64,000 nucleotides of DNA from Haematobia irritans (lineage: Eukaryota > Arthropoda > Insecta > Diptera > Muscidae): contig NC_134398.1 of the NCBI RefSeq assembly GCF_050003625.1, positions 112,072,145 through 112,136,144 on the forward strand. Direction: 5' to 3'. The translations under genes were made by a program, and so were the position numbers. Positions within the stretch are counted from its first letter, which is position 1. Every line of letters starts with the position of its first letter. Under the pieces are notes generated by a model. That model had not been told where the DNA came from, ran no database searches, and was given only the letters and a program-made list of their open reading frames with translations. Positions 1 to 12,352 of this stretch are shown in pieces.

Positions 1-3000
1 AATCACTTAAATTCTTCATTGAATCAAATTAAAATTAATTGAAAGTATAGAAAAAATAAAATGAATTGTTATGTTCAACTAGTCTTGGTACTATCATTTC
101 GTGTTTGAAGCAAGTTCAATTAAAAAATTAATTGCATCAATTAATTTTGTGATTGGATCAGAAAGAAAATTTCTGTTCAGTAAACCAAGTTTCGTTCTAA
201 CAGCAAGAGAAATTCCAGTGGTGGTTCAAATATAGTGTGAGCATCAAATTAGGTCTCTTACCATTGAGTATTGATTAGAGGGACGACGATGTCAGTGTGT
301 CTGCAATGCCAAATACTTTGCATCTCAAATGTATCTTCTTGGCGTCTAGTTCACAATAAAGGGTTACCATGAAGGATATCATACTATTTATAAATATTGC
401 TGTATATTTAAAGAAATGAATCGATATTATCTACGAATCGGTTCAAAGGATATCAACGTGGAATTTTACTCATTTCGATAGCTTTAGAAAATTGTCATCT
501 TCTGTGTTGGAATTTGTTATGAATTGTTGGCATCAGTGCAACATCTTTATTTACCACATCGAAAACGATATCGACCATTTGTGGGAATACTTTTTTCATT
601 ATATGTTATGGAATTAAAAGTACCAGACAATAGAACATTCCCACGTCTTACATATGAAGACTACGTGACGCTCCAATTGGAAAATTGGCATGCAGCCATG
701 CCATGCATATACCACAACCCGTACTATTGCAGAGTGAGCCTATTTTCTTTGTTTTGTCTTACCACTTTGCCTCCACAAGTAGCGTTATTGGGAGAAAAGT
801 GTGTTATAGTATGGCCTCTCTCATATGAGAAATTCGTGAGATATTCAAGCAGTCAAGAGACTCACAAGATGTTTGGCACGTATATAAAAACAAAAAAACA
901 AAGAAAGTTCTCCACATGTTGTTATGCAACTAACACTTCCTGTGTATATAAAATACGTCCTGGCAGAAGTGACTTTTGAGGCACAAAAAGCGAGAAAACA
1001 TTTTTTAATTGATTACTTTGAGAATACTTTTCCACGGCCATCAAAGAATTTTTAATGAAATCTGGTCGAATTAAATAAAAATAGCATATTTTTGATTGGC
1101 TCTCAAAAAACTGAATCAGCCAATTACAAAACTGACAGCAAAGGTTTTTTAGTAGTACATTTTTTAAAACCCCAGAAAAAAAATTTGGAAGTTCTTCTAA
1201 AAGCAGAACTTTAAAAGCACTTCCAAAAATGTCCGCCCAAAGATGTTCTTTATTTTAACTACACAGGAAGTTCTTTTAATTAATTTTTTTATAACTCGCT
1301 TTTTTCAGAGTAAGATTTAATAAAATGGGACAAATTATTTAAATTTTGTCGATAAAAATTAAAAATCCATTCTAGAAAAATTGGGAATTTTGGAAAATAT
1401 TTGGGCTCAAACGTTTCAAACAAGCCTTAGAATGCAAAAAAATCATAAAAAATTATAAAAATTATTTATTTGCCAAGATATAATTAACATCCAAAACACT
1501 GAATTCAGATCACACCCTAAAAAGTGTTTCAAATTCAATGCAACGGCTGTTCAAATGGTGGGCATCCGTCCTATGACAAGCCCGTGTTAAATTCATCGCT
1601 TCTGCGACAATTTTGCACCACTTCTGGAACCAAAAAGAACATTTTCACAACTTTTTTGGCAACGTTTTTTTTCCTGGGACCATCAGCACCCGGTGGGACT
1701 TACACATCGTGAGATACAGATAAATAAAGTATCTATTGGAAATTGGTGACAAGAAAGAGAGAGTGATATTTCGTGTAAACATACAGTAGGGGGCAAAACC
1801 GAGTGCATGTTTACCACTTAGGAGCAGAGAAAGCCACCGGCGGCGGCGGCTTGGCGGCTAAGCCGATATAAATTTGTCTATTCGGCGGTGGTAATTAGAT
1901 TAGTTGTACAACCAATCATACAATCAAATTTTCTAAGCTAAATTTGTGCAAAATTATAATAGCAACTTGATTGTGAGTGAAAGGTTCCAAACGTTGCTAA
2001 AAAATACAATACATTATTACCATTTTTCTGATTTAAATCAATACTTCTGATTTCATTCTCTGCTTAGGAATATGCTTACAAAAAAATAATTTTTGGATTC
2101 AATCACGAATTAAAATTTTAATTGGAAATAGTTTGGTGAACATTTTTTCTGTGTGCTTAATAAAAAACGTCTATTGAGTCCAATTGCTACAAAATTGATT
2201 TCGTTTATACTTCATTTCCTGATAAACAAAAATGTACATTGACTTATACTACTGCATCAATTAAACTAAAATGCAAATAAGCCTGCATACAGTTTTGCAC
2301 TTTATTCATAATACATTAAAATCAAATGTTTTAGTATTTAGCCCATAGTCCTTTGTTTCTAATTATTGTTTCAACTCGTCTTGACATACTTCTACTAAAA
2401 TTTGTATTATTTCTTTTGGGACATCCGACTAACTTGGCCCTAGATCTCATCACCATTTTTTGTTATCTTTGGTGTAATCTCAAGCGCCTTTTAACCAGAC
2501 ACCATAAATGCTCAATGTTGAAAAACAACTTGCTCTTCAAGGTAGGTGCAAAGCTCCACAAAGCAAGAGAAATTTGATTGCAAAATACCAGGAAGTCTCC
2601 TTTTCATGATTCCTTATTACTAACCAGCAGCGAAGTTTGCCACCATCCCCATACCATGAGTCCTCTTCCTCTATGTTTAATGTTTTGCTTGACGTGGTGT
2701 TTTTGGAGGCTTTGTCGTTACCAGGTCATTACCAGTAATGTTCTTTTGCATCGTATGGAAAGCGGTTAATTTTTATTTCATCTGATTTTTTCCAGTCATC
2801 AACGGTCCAATCTTTTATATTTAATAAAGTTTGGAAAAAGTGAAAACATACAATCCTCTGTATATATGTTAAGAGAAATAAGAAAGATTATGTAGGAGAA
2901 AGAGTATAGAGATAGAACCAAAGATGATAACGGAAAGAATTGACGAAAACATCAATTCAGCACAGTGAGAAAATCAAATGAGAACAAATGACTGTTGATC

Positions 3001-5460
3001 TGAAACTACTTGAGAGATGTGTGTTGTTAGTGGATATGCACATTAATTTTGACTATGTGTCTGGTACGTTAACGATACTCCTCCCAAAAATTTAATATAC
3101 TTAAGTTTAACTATTTTGAATTTACGCAATAAATTGTGTATTCGGAGGAAAGAGAGCACTAAAGAGCATATACATGCAGAAGAAAATGAATATTTGGTAT
3201 ATGCTTGTGATGCTTAATTGAATTTGTAAATAAATGTTTGTGGTGTTGTTTTTAAAAAATTACAAAGGCATCTTTGCAAAATACCTTCACAACATTGACC
3301 TATGAACAAAGACAAGAAATTGTCCTTCAAATGCGAATGAGAATTGCTCATTGCCAAAGACGCATTTCTCTGGCACAAAGTGGAAGCAGATTTTTTGTAA
3401 CATGACTATAGGGTTAAAACGCATTTAAAAATATAAGTTGTCTTTCAAAATATTACAATTAAGTAGTTTTTACTTGAAACATCTTATAATTTGAAGCCGA
3501 TTTTGTATTTGACAATCCATCTTCACTTAATTGATTTAATATCAATTGAAACAATAAACACAGTTTACACAATAATATTTAAACTATAAACTACAAGAGC
3601 AACTTAAACAACAGAAGAAAATATATTTATAAAAGTGATTAGAGCAAATCCCTTCCACATTATACACCAGAATCCCGTTTTGCAGAAAAACTATTAACAA
3701 ATTATCAGAATAAATTAAATGATCAATTGAGAATTGAACTGAATGAATGAATAAAGTGAACCATTTGCAGCTTGTGGGAAATGGGGTGGAATGACATATA
3801 TTGGACGCTGGCCACGAAAATATCTACGCACATTACATGCTATTCTATAAAAATAATTGAATCCACCTCCCATAGTATGAAAGAGCATCTGTTTGTGATA
3901 CCACAGAATTGCGGACAAACTTTTGTTATTATCATCGCATCAGAATTTATTTTTTGTAGCGATCTTGAATATCAGGCTTCTGTATTCTCAGATGAATGCT
4001 TTAGACGTGTTTTTTACATAATGCAAGGACAGAAATACGATCAAGCCAGGTTATAAGGAATTTCGATTAAACGATATCATAATTTTAAAATGAGATAAGT
4101 CTTATACTTATAAAATCTGGAACCTGGACCTGGAACTCAAATTTCAGTCCTATTAGGGTCCTCATGTAAAATGTTATGATCATCAAGAAAAAGATGTTAA
4201 AACCAACCAAAAAGACCAATCGAATAATTGGTAATTAGTACCTTTTAGTTGTGTTTATAATTTTAAGTACACAGAAAAGGGTAATTACTTGAATCAAATA
4301 CAAAAATTGTGATTTAAATTAGTTTTGTATTTGATTTTCAGATTTTTACAAAAATCATAAACCCAATTACCCAAATTGTAAGGTTGTCATAAAATTATTT
4401 TCAAATGGAGGAATATTTGTGTTTAGTATAAAAGTAATTGGAAATTTGTCAAAATATCTAAATAGTTAGTACTCAATCCAAATACATTTGTATTTGAAGT
4501 ATATAATTTTGTGTCTATGGGACGTATCGTAGTTTGTCATCATGTGGACAAAATGTGTGGATTTTTGTTCATACAATGATTCTATATACAAATCCTTATT
4601 ATTTAAACACGTTTTCGGTACTCATTTTCACGAGGGAGAACGAAAAACTAAAAACGCATACGTCTCCCAGACGTTGATAAGCTGTCTAGGGTTAAAGCCC
4701 GTTCTTATTAACAGTTGGTACAATTCTATAATATCAACTAAACTTGCAAATGAATAATAGAATTTTTTATGTCCTAATTTTTAATACAAAGAGACAAGTT
4801 TGCTATCATCATGTTCACCTGTACATGACAACATTCAATTTTCGTTGACTGTTTATCTTTCCTGCACATTTGCAAATAGATTGGGCTATAGTCAGTGCAA
4901 AAAAAGTATCTTATCACTTGTCCATAGGCGTTGAATAGTCAACATATCCTATAATGAAACCACCATACCGATGATGTAAAGTAAAATAATTGCGTGCGAT
5001 GAGATGTCGCCTTGTCGTAATGTTTATGGACGCATTCGTGTTCGGCGTTGTTTAAAGAAAAACAAAAACAACACTTGGTGATCCAATTTTTAAAATGTTG
5101 GTCAGGGCATTTTCTTTGCTGCAAGCTCGTTCCCAATTTGGGGTTCCAGATTTATATGTGAAAGATAGATCTTTTAGTGTTCTATCCTATGGTAAAAACG
5201 GATATTGTGAAATTGGTTTGAGAGCCTCAATATATGGATTGGAAAAAATGGGGCACTGCTCTTAGAGAAAAATGGAAAAGATGGAGTTCCATTCACAGAA
5301 ATATCACTAAAATATTTTAAATTGAAAACGCAATCATTTAAAAAATTAACTGTTTAATAAAATTCAAAAATATTGCAAACAAAATGAGTGAATGTTTTTT
5401 AACACTTTAATTCAATAAACACAATTTTTCAGTTGAAACATTTTCTCGGAAATAAACGTA
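1..5460. other. AT-rich, no supported gene
   Basis: I see no gene here that I can support. The longest open frame (524-979, 151 codons) has no motif or family I recognise and could be chance in AT-rich DNA. Repeat fragments are present. At 1170-1700 there is sequence related to 22203-23363 and 37640-37870, sharing words such as GCAACGGCTGTT and TTTTGCACCACTT. At 5140-5285 there is an inverted relative of the local repeats at 5840-6175. A short CGG-rich tract lies at about 1838-1865. Confidence 0.5.
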
Positions 5461-5462
5461 CA

Positions 5463-5790
5463 TACACTCAAAAAAAGTTTACTTGGATCCAAAGATTTTG
5501 ACTTTCCCTTAAGGATTTTGGTATTGATTCCGAGCCAAAGATGCGGTTTCTTTAAAATAAAGAAATCTCATTTATCAATTTTTAATTTTCTTTTCGCGGT
5601 TTATTAATAAAAGTACTCGCGTACAAACAAATGCCAGTTAAAAAATCCTAATTGTAAATCCAAAAACTTTAAACCAAAGACGTTAAATCCTCAAAATAAG
5701 TCTTAGCCTATATTTGAAGCATTTTTACCTTAAATCTAAAGTTTCAATATTTCAGTTAATTTAAGGACAATTTATTTAAATAAAAAATGC
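5463..5790 (+). repeat. Dispersed repeat, also at 63372-63740
   Basis: This stretch begins ACACTCAAAAAAAGTTTAC and closely matches the sequence starting near 63373, including the words GATTCCGAGCCAAAGATGCGG and TAAGGACAAT. A third partial match starts near 63892. It has no coding content. It is probably a MITE-like repeat, since the ACACTCAAAAAAAG start resembles other repeat ends in the window (41338, 54365). Confidence 0.6.
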
Positions 5791-5839
5791 GTTTCTTTAC
5801 ATTAAGGAAAATTTGCCTTAGTTCAAAGGCATACGACTT

Positions 5840-6180
5840 TAACGGAGGGACGTTTTTACCATCGGATAGAGAGAGCACTTTCACATATAAATTGGAACCC
5901 CATCTTTTTCCATTTGGCCACAGAGGTCACTTTTCTCTTGAGGAGCAGTGCGTCCATTTTTTCCAAGCCATATATTGAGACTTCCAAACACATTTAGCTG
6001 TATCCGTTTTTACCATCGGATAGAGCACTAAAAAAAGCCATATATTGAGACTCCCAAACACATTTCGCAATATCCGTTTTTACCATCGGATAGAGCACTA
6101 AAAGATCTATCTTTCACATATAAATCTGGAACCCCATCTTTTTCCATTTGGCCACAGTGGTCACTTTTCTCTCTGTTTCG
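5840..6180. repeat. Local tandem and partial repeats
   Basis: The words TTTTTACCATCGGATAGAG, GCCATATATTGAGAC and CCCATCTTTTTCCATTTGG each occur two or three times here in slightly different order, and in inverted orientation at 5140-5285. This looks like several rounds of duplication or rearrangement of a 100-150 bp unit. The minus-strand frame reads through words such as NREKSDHCGQMEKDG, but I cannot assign it to a family. Confidence 0.6.
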
Positions 6181-6363
6181 TATATGCAACATTACTGCGA
6201 TTCGGAAGATTTCTGGCAAAAGGTTTTAATTCCAATCGAAAGCTATCGTTTCAGTTTATCTTTGTTTAAAATTTGGCTTTTCTATCTCTTCCCGGTTGAC
6301 CAATTTATGCCAATTTCTATGGAGGATTATATCGCAAAAAAAATTATTCGTATTTAACTCATA

Positions 6364-7296
6364 AAGGGTGATTTGTTAAGAGCTTGATAACTTTTTTTTT
6401 TAAAAAAACGCATACAATTTGCAAAATCTCATCGGTTCTTTATTTGAAACGTGAGATTGGTCCATGACATTTACTTTTTGAAGATAATTTCATTTAAATG
6501 TTGACTGCGGCTGCGTCTTAGGTGGTCCATTCGGAAAGTCCAATTTTGGGCAACTTTTTCGAGCATTTCGGCCGGAATAGCCCGAATTTCTTCGGAAATG
6601 TTGTCTTCCAAAGCTGGAATAGTTGCTGGCTTATTTCTGTAGACTTTAGACTTGACGTAGCCCCACAAAAAATAGTCTAAAGGCGTCAAATCGCATGATC
6701 TTGGTGGCCAACTTACCGGTCCATTTCTTGAGATGAATTGTTCTCCGAAGTTTTCCCTCAAAATGGCCATAGAATCGCGAGCTGTGTGGCATGTAGCGCC
6801 ATCTTGTTGAAACCACATGTCAACCAAGTTCAGTTCTTCCATTTTTGGCAACAAAAAGTTTGTTAGCATCGAACGATAGCGATCGCCATTCACCGTAACG
6901 TTGCGTCCAACAGCATCTTTGAAAAAATACGGTCCAATGATTTCACCAGCGTACAAACCACACCAAACAGTGCATTTTTCGGGATGCATGGGCAGTTCTT
7001 GAACGGCTTCTGGTTGCTCTTCACTCCAAATGCGACAATTTTGCTTATTTACGTAGCCATTCAACCAGAAATGAGCCTCATCGCTGAACAAAATTTGTCG
7101 ATAAAAAAGCGGATTTTCTGCCAACTTTTCTAGGGCCCATTCACTGAAAATTCGACGTTGTGGCAGATCGTAAGTCTATTCATGATGAAATGTCAAAGCA
7201 TACTGAGCATCTTTCTCTTTGACACCATGTCTGAAATCCCACGTGATCTGTCAAATACTAATGCATGAAAATCCTAACCTCAAAAGAATCACCCTT
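6364..7296 (-). mobile_element. DD41D mariner deletion derivative, copy 1
   Basis: This is a 933-bp Tc1/mariner element flanked by TA (6362-6363 and 7297-7298). Both ends share AAGGGTGATT as inverted repeat; further in they diverge. It carries the catalytic half of a transposase (next entry), but the part that should encode the N-terminal DNA-binding region is missing. The original start ATGAATAGACTTACGATC is joined directly to the catalytic half. The same junction is present in the copy at 61531-62460, so the deletion happened before both copies moved. Confidence 0.85.
6471..7124 (-). pseudogene. Transposase catalytic domain (DD41D mariner), N-terminus deleted
   Basis: An open frame of 217 codons encodes the DDE/D domain of a mariner transposase. 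The triad is visible as FSDEAHF, QQDGATCH and LTPLDYF. I count 41 residues between the second and third aspartates, which places it in the DD41D (rosa/Visitor-like) group. A full mariner transposase is about 340 residues. Here the helix-turn-helix N-terminal third is deleted and the ATG is an internal methionine. It differs from the 61703-62353 copy by only a handful of residues (for example YAGE against YAGG). The frame is open and the triad intact, but DNA binding should be lost. Confidence 0.8.
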
Positions 7297-7384
7297 TATT
7301 TTCACATATAGGTGGCGAATTTTCATATACGGATTTATTTTCCCTTACATTTGTGTACGACGCACGTCAGTGGCGGTTTGACGA

Positions 7385-7440
7385 CTAAGGGTACGGTCAC
7401 ACTGGGCAAATATTTGACAGAAATCGAAAATGAATTCGTT
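7385..7440 (+). repeat. Half of a MITE related to 17029-17168
   Basis: GGTACGGTCACACTGGGC followed by AAATATTTGAC matches, in inverted orientation, the right end of the fold-back repeat at 17029-17168. Only one arm is clear here. Confidence 0.45.
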
Positions 7441-8145
7441 GCCACAGTCAAACCAGTAAATATTTTTAGCTCATATTGGATATATTATATCATTATAAGA
7501 ACATCTTCCGAAAACGGTATCCAAATATTTCGAAAGGGCTCCTTAAAAACACTCATTTTGGGAAAATTTGTCTATTCGGCGGAGGATGCTCATTCATTAT
7601 ACAATCAAATTGAAGTTATCTGAATGGTTATGAGATTAGTTGTACCACCAATATTACAATCAAATGAACATTTCATTCATATCTTTTGAGCGAGGATTTT
7701 TTTAATTGTTATTGCAATGTGAAAATACCGTAATTATAAATAAAATTTAAATAAATATTTTTAATTAATTTGGAAACAAATTTTAATTAATTCGTTTTTT
7801 CTGCTTTTTCTTCATGTGCTATCAAAACCTGTTAACGACAACTTAAATTTCGACTTCAAGTAGAAATTATGTTATGTTTCAAGCAAATAAGTCTTTAAAA
7901 TAAATATCTCCTATTTTTTAACGCTTTCTTGCTTTGTAGTCAAGATACAAAAAGTCAACAAATTTGAAGATGATTTCATTAATGTTGAAGAGTTTTTCTG
8001 AATTATTAAGGCAATGTAAAGATGCATATTTTTAAGTCGGACAAAACGACTTTATTGAAAAGATTATCGAATTTGGACAAGGTTTTTCTTCGTTATATGA
8101 GAGAAATGCGTCTTCTATGCTAAACAAAAATAGCATAGAAGACGC

Positions 8146-8371
8146 TCACGCAGGCTCACGACGGAGAAATCTTATTCACGCACACTCACGCACGATGTTT
8201 TTTCGTGAACGTGTTTTTCAGAAATTCGTAACTCACGCACGCTCACGAAGGTATTATTTTCGTGAATCACGCTCACGCACGACATTGGGTAGGTTAATCC
8301 CGCTCTCGCACGCTCACGCCGTTGCCCTCAGCGTGACTCACGAAAATTTCGTGTCACGTGCTCACCTCTAA
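8146..8371. repeat. CACG-rich minisatellite-like tract
   Basis: The words CTCACG and CACGCACG recur many times at irregular spacing, with some reversed as CGTGA. The tract is much richer in GC and CpG than its surroundings. An open frame spans it (8117-8371), but its R/H/S composition just reflects the repeat. It is not a gene I can support. Confidence 0.65.
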
Positions 8372-8778
8372 TTTTAAGCACACAAAATCTTTGGCCTCAT
8401 GACAACATTTTTTTCACATTGAATTTCCTTTGTTTGGCTTTAATTTAAAGGTTTTTTTATGTTAAATATTAATTTTTAAATGAGGTTTTATATATCTAAT
8501 ACTAGGATGCAGATGTTATAACAAATGTTGATAATTACGTACTCGGATAGTCAACCTGCTATAAAAAGTTGTTAATAGGCTCTTATGATGGTGAATAATC
8601 GATGGGAGAATTGCAAGGGTATGGCCCAATCTAAAGTTAAATCGTACAATAGATGTGCTAATGTTCTGAACACGTTGGCACTACTATAGAGTCACTGAAA
8701 CTTCTGAAATTTTAAATAACAAGTCGATGCGATAAAGAAAAGTTGGGTGAATTATAATGACAAAGCCATAAGTTTTCA

Positions 8779-9008
8779 CCATAAAGGTGAGTACTATGTT
8801 CGGTTTTTTCACCAAAACACAAATACAAGTACAAATATATTTATGAAGACGATTATATTTTGATCGAGTCTTGCCAAATAATGGATGGAAAAGATCCAAG
8901 AAATTGATTGCAAATAATTTTATATTTCTAAATTAATTTATTTAAAAATGTAACCGTGAAAACAAGCTGGTTTTCAGCTTGAAAACTGAACATAGTACTC
9001 AGCTTAAG
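8779..9008. repeat. Fold-back repeat, GAGTACTATGTTC termini
   Basis: GAGTACTATGTTC at about 8786 is repeated in inverted orientation as GAACATAGTACTC near 8988, separated by about 200 bp of AT-rich DNA. The right arm also has the hairpin CAAGCTG-gttttC-AGCTTG. The right arm is the target duplicated around the non-LTR element that follows. Confidence 0.5.
8954..9008 (+). repeat. Left 55-bp direct repeat flanking the LINE
   Basis: This 55-base segment, starting CCGTGAAAACAAGCTGG and ending GTACTCAGCTTAAG, recurs base for base at 15429-15483, immediately after the A-rich 3' end of the retrotransposon. I read the pair as a long target-site duplication. Confidence 0.75.
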
Positions 9009-9016
9009 CCACTCAT

Positions 9017-9355
9017 TTTTCATCTGTCAGCTTCCTAATGTTTGCAAGAATGTAGCATCCAAAGATTTTGGTTTTCTGCAAAGAGATTTAAGTTTAGTGA
9101 CTTTTCCAAAGTGTAGATTTGATTTTTTATATGGATTTACCAATTATTATTAACTATTTGAAGCAGTTCCAGTTATTTGTCCAACATTTTTTCATCGGTC
9201 AGCTTTTCAATGTTTTCAAGAACGTAGAATCCATAATTTTAGTTTTATGCAAAGAGATATACATTTAGTGATTTCTTAAAGTTTTATTTCATTTTTTATT
9301 TTCATTTACCTATTATTCTAAACTATTTGAGGTAAATTCAGTTATTTGTCTAAAA
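9017..9355 (+). promoter_or_regulatory. Two tandem 5'-UTR monomers of the LINE
   Basis: The stretch from TTTTTCATCTGTCAGCTT (9017) repeats, diverged, from TTTTTCATCGGTCAGCTT (9187), and both units end in AGTTATTTGTC. Tandem 5' monomers of non-LTR elements often act as the internal promoter. A promoter role here is inferred by analogy. Confidence 0.55.
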
Positions 9356-9593
9356 TTTTCCATTTTTTTTATTTCTTCCAATTGACCATGAACTTCGTTG
9401 CACAAGTAAGTATTGAAAACCACATGGTTTTTTCGTTGCATTTTAGGGTAGTGTTTTTTCAAAGATTTCTCATATTATCATCAACACCTTTTTAAAGATT
9501 TCGTCAACATTTTGGCAAATTAGAAGTAATTTTCAATAAATTGTAGATAAAAAAACTTATATCCTATACTTATCTCTAATTCTATAAAATTTT

Positions 9594-10022
9594 ATGAATC
9601 TAAAAATACTACAATGGAATATTAATGGTTATACTAACAACTATAATCAATTGTTAATACTTATCAAAAAATTTAATCCTAAAATTATCTGTATACAAGA
9701 AACTCACATTCACACTAATTCGATCTTCCCGATACCAATTAATTTCACTATATATCAACAAAATCTATCAACAACCAGGTATGGCGGAGTTGCCATATTA
9801 ATTCAAAAATCATTACAGCACAAGCTTGTACAAGTAGCTGACGATTTTGATACAATATGTGTTGAAATTGTTTCTAAATTAAAATTTAAAGTTTACTTAT
9901 CATATATTCATCCTACACATAATTTTTCATTAAATAATCTAATTAACGTTTTCAATACCTCCAACCAACACGTATTAATGACAGGCGATTTCAATAGTTG
10001 GCACACTATGTGGGGCTCATAG
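9594..10022 (+). pseudogene. LINE apurinic-type endonuclease domain
   Basis: The frame encodes an AP-endonuclease-like domain with the expected motifs: LQWNING near the start, CIQETH, YGGVAI and MTGDFNSWH. In a working element this domain nicks target DNA to prime reverse transcription. The frame ends at a TAG just after MWGS. Homologous-looking sequence continues after it, so the stop is a disabling mutation. Confidence 0.8.
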
Positions 10023-10327
10023 AATTACAATAAAAAAGGGAACATAATATCAACATTTCTAACCAGATCTAACCTTATTCTTTTAAATGACAAATCTCCC
10101 ACTCTTTTTAATACACACTCCACATTCTCAATGTAGATCTTTCATTTTGTTCTCCATCCTTTTTCCCCCATATACAATGGGAGATTGAAAGCTCGCTTTA
10201 TGGAAGTGACCACTTCCCCATTATTCTTAAGCTCTTTCCTTCTCACCACGGAGAAATTATCCAACACAAACCCCAATTCATAACTAAACTATCAAATTGG
10301 CCACTATTTAGTAACACTTGTTCACAT

Positions 10328-11677
10328 TTGAACACAAAACATACACCTAGCATAAACATAAACAAGGAAACTGTCAATATTAAGAAGATAATTATTGGGG
10401 CAGCCAATTTATCCATCCCTCAGACACGAACTAAAACAGCATGGTGGAATAATGAACTGGAGAAATTAAAAAGGAATAAAAATAAATTATGGTACAGGTT
10501 TCGGAAAGACATGACAACATCTAATCTTATTGATTTTAAACGAGCAAATGTAAAATTTAGACAACAAATCAAAATATTTAAAGCGAAATCAATGTCAGAT
10601 TTTATGGCCTCTATTGATCCCTCTACACCTATCGATAAGATATGGAAGAATATCAGGACATTCACGGGTTACAAAACACGGCAAAATATACATTGCATAA
10701 CAACTGAAGGCAATCCCCAACTACGACTAACTGACGGTACTGATATTGCAAATGAATTTGGACGTTTTTGGTCACAAAAATCGTCAGATCAAAATTTTTC
10801 TAAGGAATTCGGCGAGAGAAAGAATAGCATACTCCGTACAAATCAGAATGTTATCCCAGATATCAAGGGAGCTTTACTCGAAGAAAACTTAAATTTATCT
10901 GAATTAAACTCAGTTTTGAAGAAATCCGAAGGGAAAACTCCTATCTCTTACCCCATGTTAAAAAACCTACCAAATATGATGAGACTCCGTCTCCTAGATT
11001 TGTTCAATTCAATCTTTCACTCTTATATTCCTCAACAATTCAAATTGAGTCTTATAGTTCCAATTTTAAAACCCGGTTCAGACAAAACACTATTAAATTA
11101 ATACAGGCATATTTCATTAAACTCTTGCATTGCGAAAACTCTCGACAAAATGATTGCTGACAGGCTTTGGTGGTTCTTAACAACGAACAAGCTATTAAGT
11201 TATCGTCAATTCGGTTTCATACCTGGGAAATCTATAGTCGACAATTTACTTTACCTTGACCACAACATAACGAAAAGTTTGAGCCGGAGAAGTCACACAA
11301 CCTTAAAATCTTTAGACTTCGAGAAGGCCTTTGATAAAATAGAAATTCACACAATTGTAGATCAATTGAAAAAATGGAAATTAGGCCCACGTATTATAAA
11401 CTACATAATTAACTTCATGACAAATCGGACATTTTCCATAAAAATGCAAGGTTATCGGTCACAGATTTATCCCATTCATAATGGAATTCCCCAAGGATCT
11501 CCATTATCTGTGGTATTATTTTTGATTGCATATGATAAGTTATGCAAAATATTAAACTCGATTAAAGAAATTGATTTCACTGCCTTCGCAGACGATTTTA
11601 ATCTAATCGTTAGTTCAAACATGAGGAGAAATCCCTGTATAAACCTAGATGATACATTCCAACAAATTGAACGCTGA
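10328..11677 (+). pseudogene. LINE reverse transcriptase domain
   Basis: Two open segments (to 11101 and from 11150) cover the reverse transcriptase. Visible motifs are SLIVPILKPGSD, FGFIPGKSIVDN, LDFEKAFDKI, GIPQGSPLS and the catalytic AFADDF. A TAA after KTLLN (11099-11101) interrupts the frame just before a degraded YRPISL-like motif (YRHISL), and a TGA follows QQIER. These features mark a dead copy of a once functional polymerase. Confidence 0.85.
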
Positions 11678-12352
11678 TGTAACACATCTGGAGCAACTCT
11701 TTCTGCCACGAAATGTAAATTCCTTCATATATGTCACAAGAAATCATGCAAATGTACAATTCAATCTTCGAACTTTCAACTTAATGAATCCAAGAACCTG
11801 AGAATACTTGGCCTTTATATTGACGGAAGATATAAATGGGACTCTCATATCAAAAAACTTTATAATTCCCTCCATCAACCATTAAACATAGTGAAATGTT
11901 TAGCGAGCAAGAAGTTCAATTGTGACACATCATCGTTAATATATATTACTAATGCATTGGTAATATCAAGGATACGATATACGTTACCTTTTTACGGTTT
12001 TTGTCCTCAATCCAAACTCGGCAAGATACAAAGTATTCTGAATTCAGCTTTGAGACAATGTTTAACCTTTACATCGAGGCGAATATACCATCTATACAGA
12101 CTCAACTTAAAATAGCATTAACCAAATTATCACGTACACTTCTCAGAGACTCTAATGACCCAATTCAAAAATTAACTCGACAGATTACCAAATTAAAGAG
12201 AATACCCAGATATCCCTCTATTATTTCAAAGATATTACAGGAATGCAACAACCTTAATATACCTATAAAACTTCTTCCTATAGCATCCAATCATAAGAAA
12301 TATCCTCCATGGGCTTTCAATCAAGATTGCATCGATACTTCTCTTAGCCTAC
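11678..12352 (+). pseudogene. LINE thumb/connection region, frameshifted
   Basis: Coding-like sequence continues in shifting frames between the RT and RNase H (for example LRILGLYIDGRYKWDSHI near 11790, then IRYTLPFYG near 11970). A frame change near 12060-12115 breaks it. The order matches the region after RT in I-type LINEs. Confidence 0.65.

Noticed and set aside
524..979. 151-codon open frame
   Set aside because: No recognisable motif, no convincing start context and no neighbours. A frame of this length can occur by chance or as part of an old repeat in this DNA.
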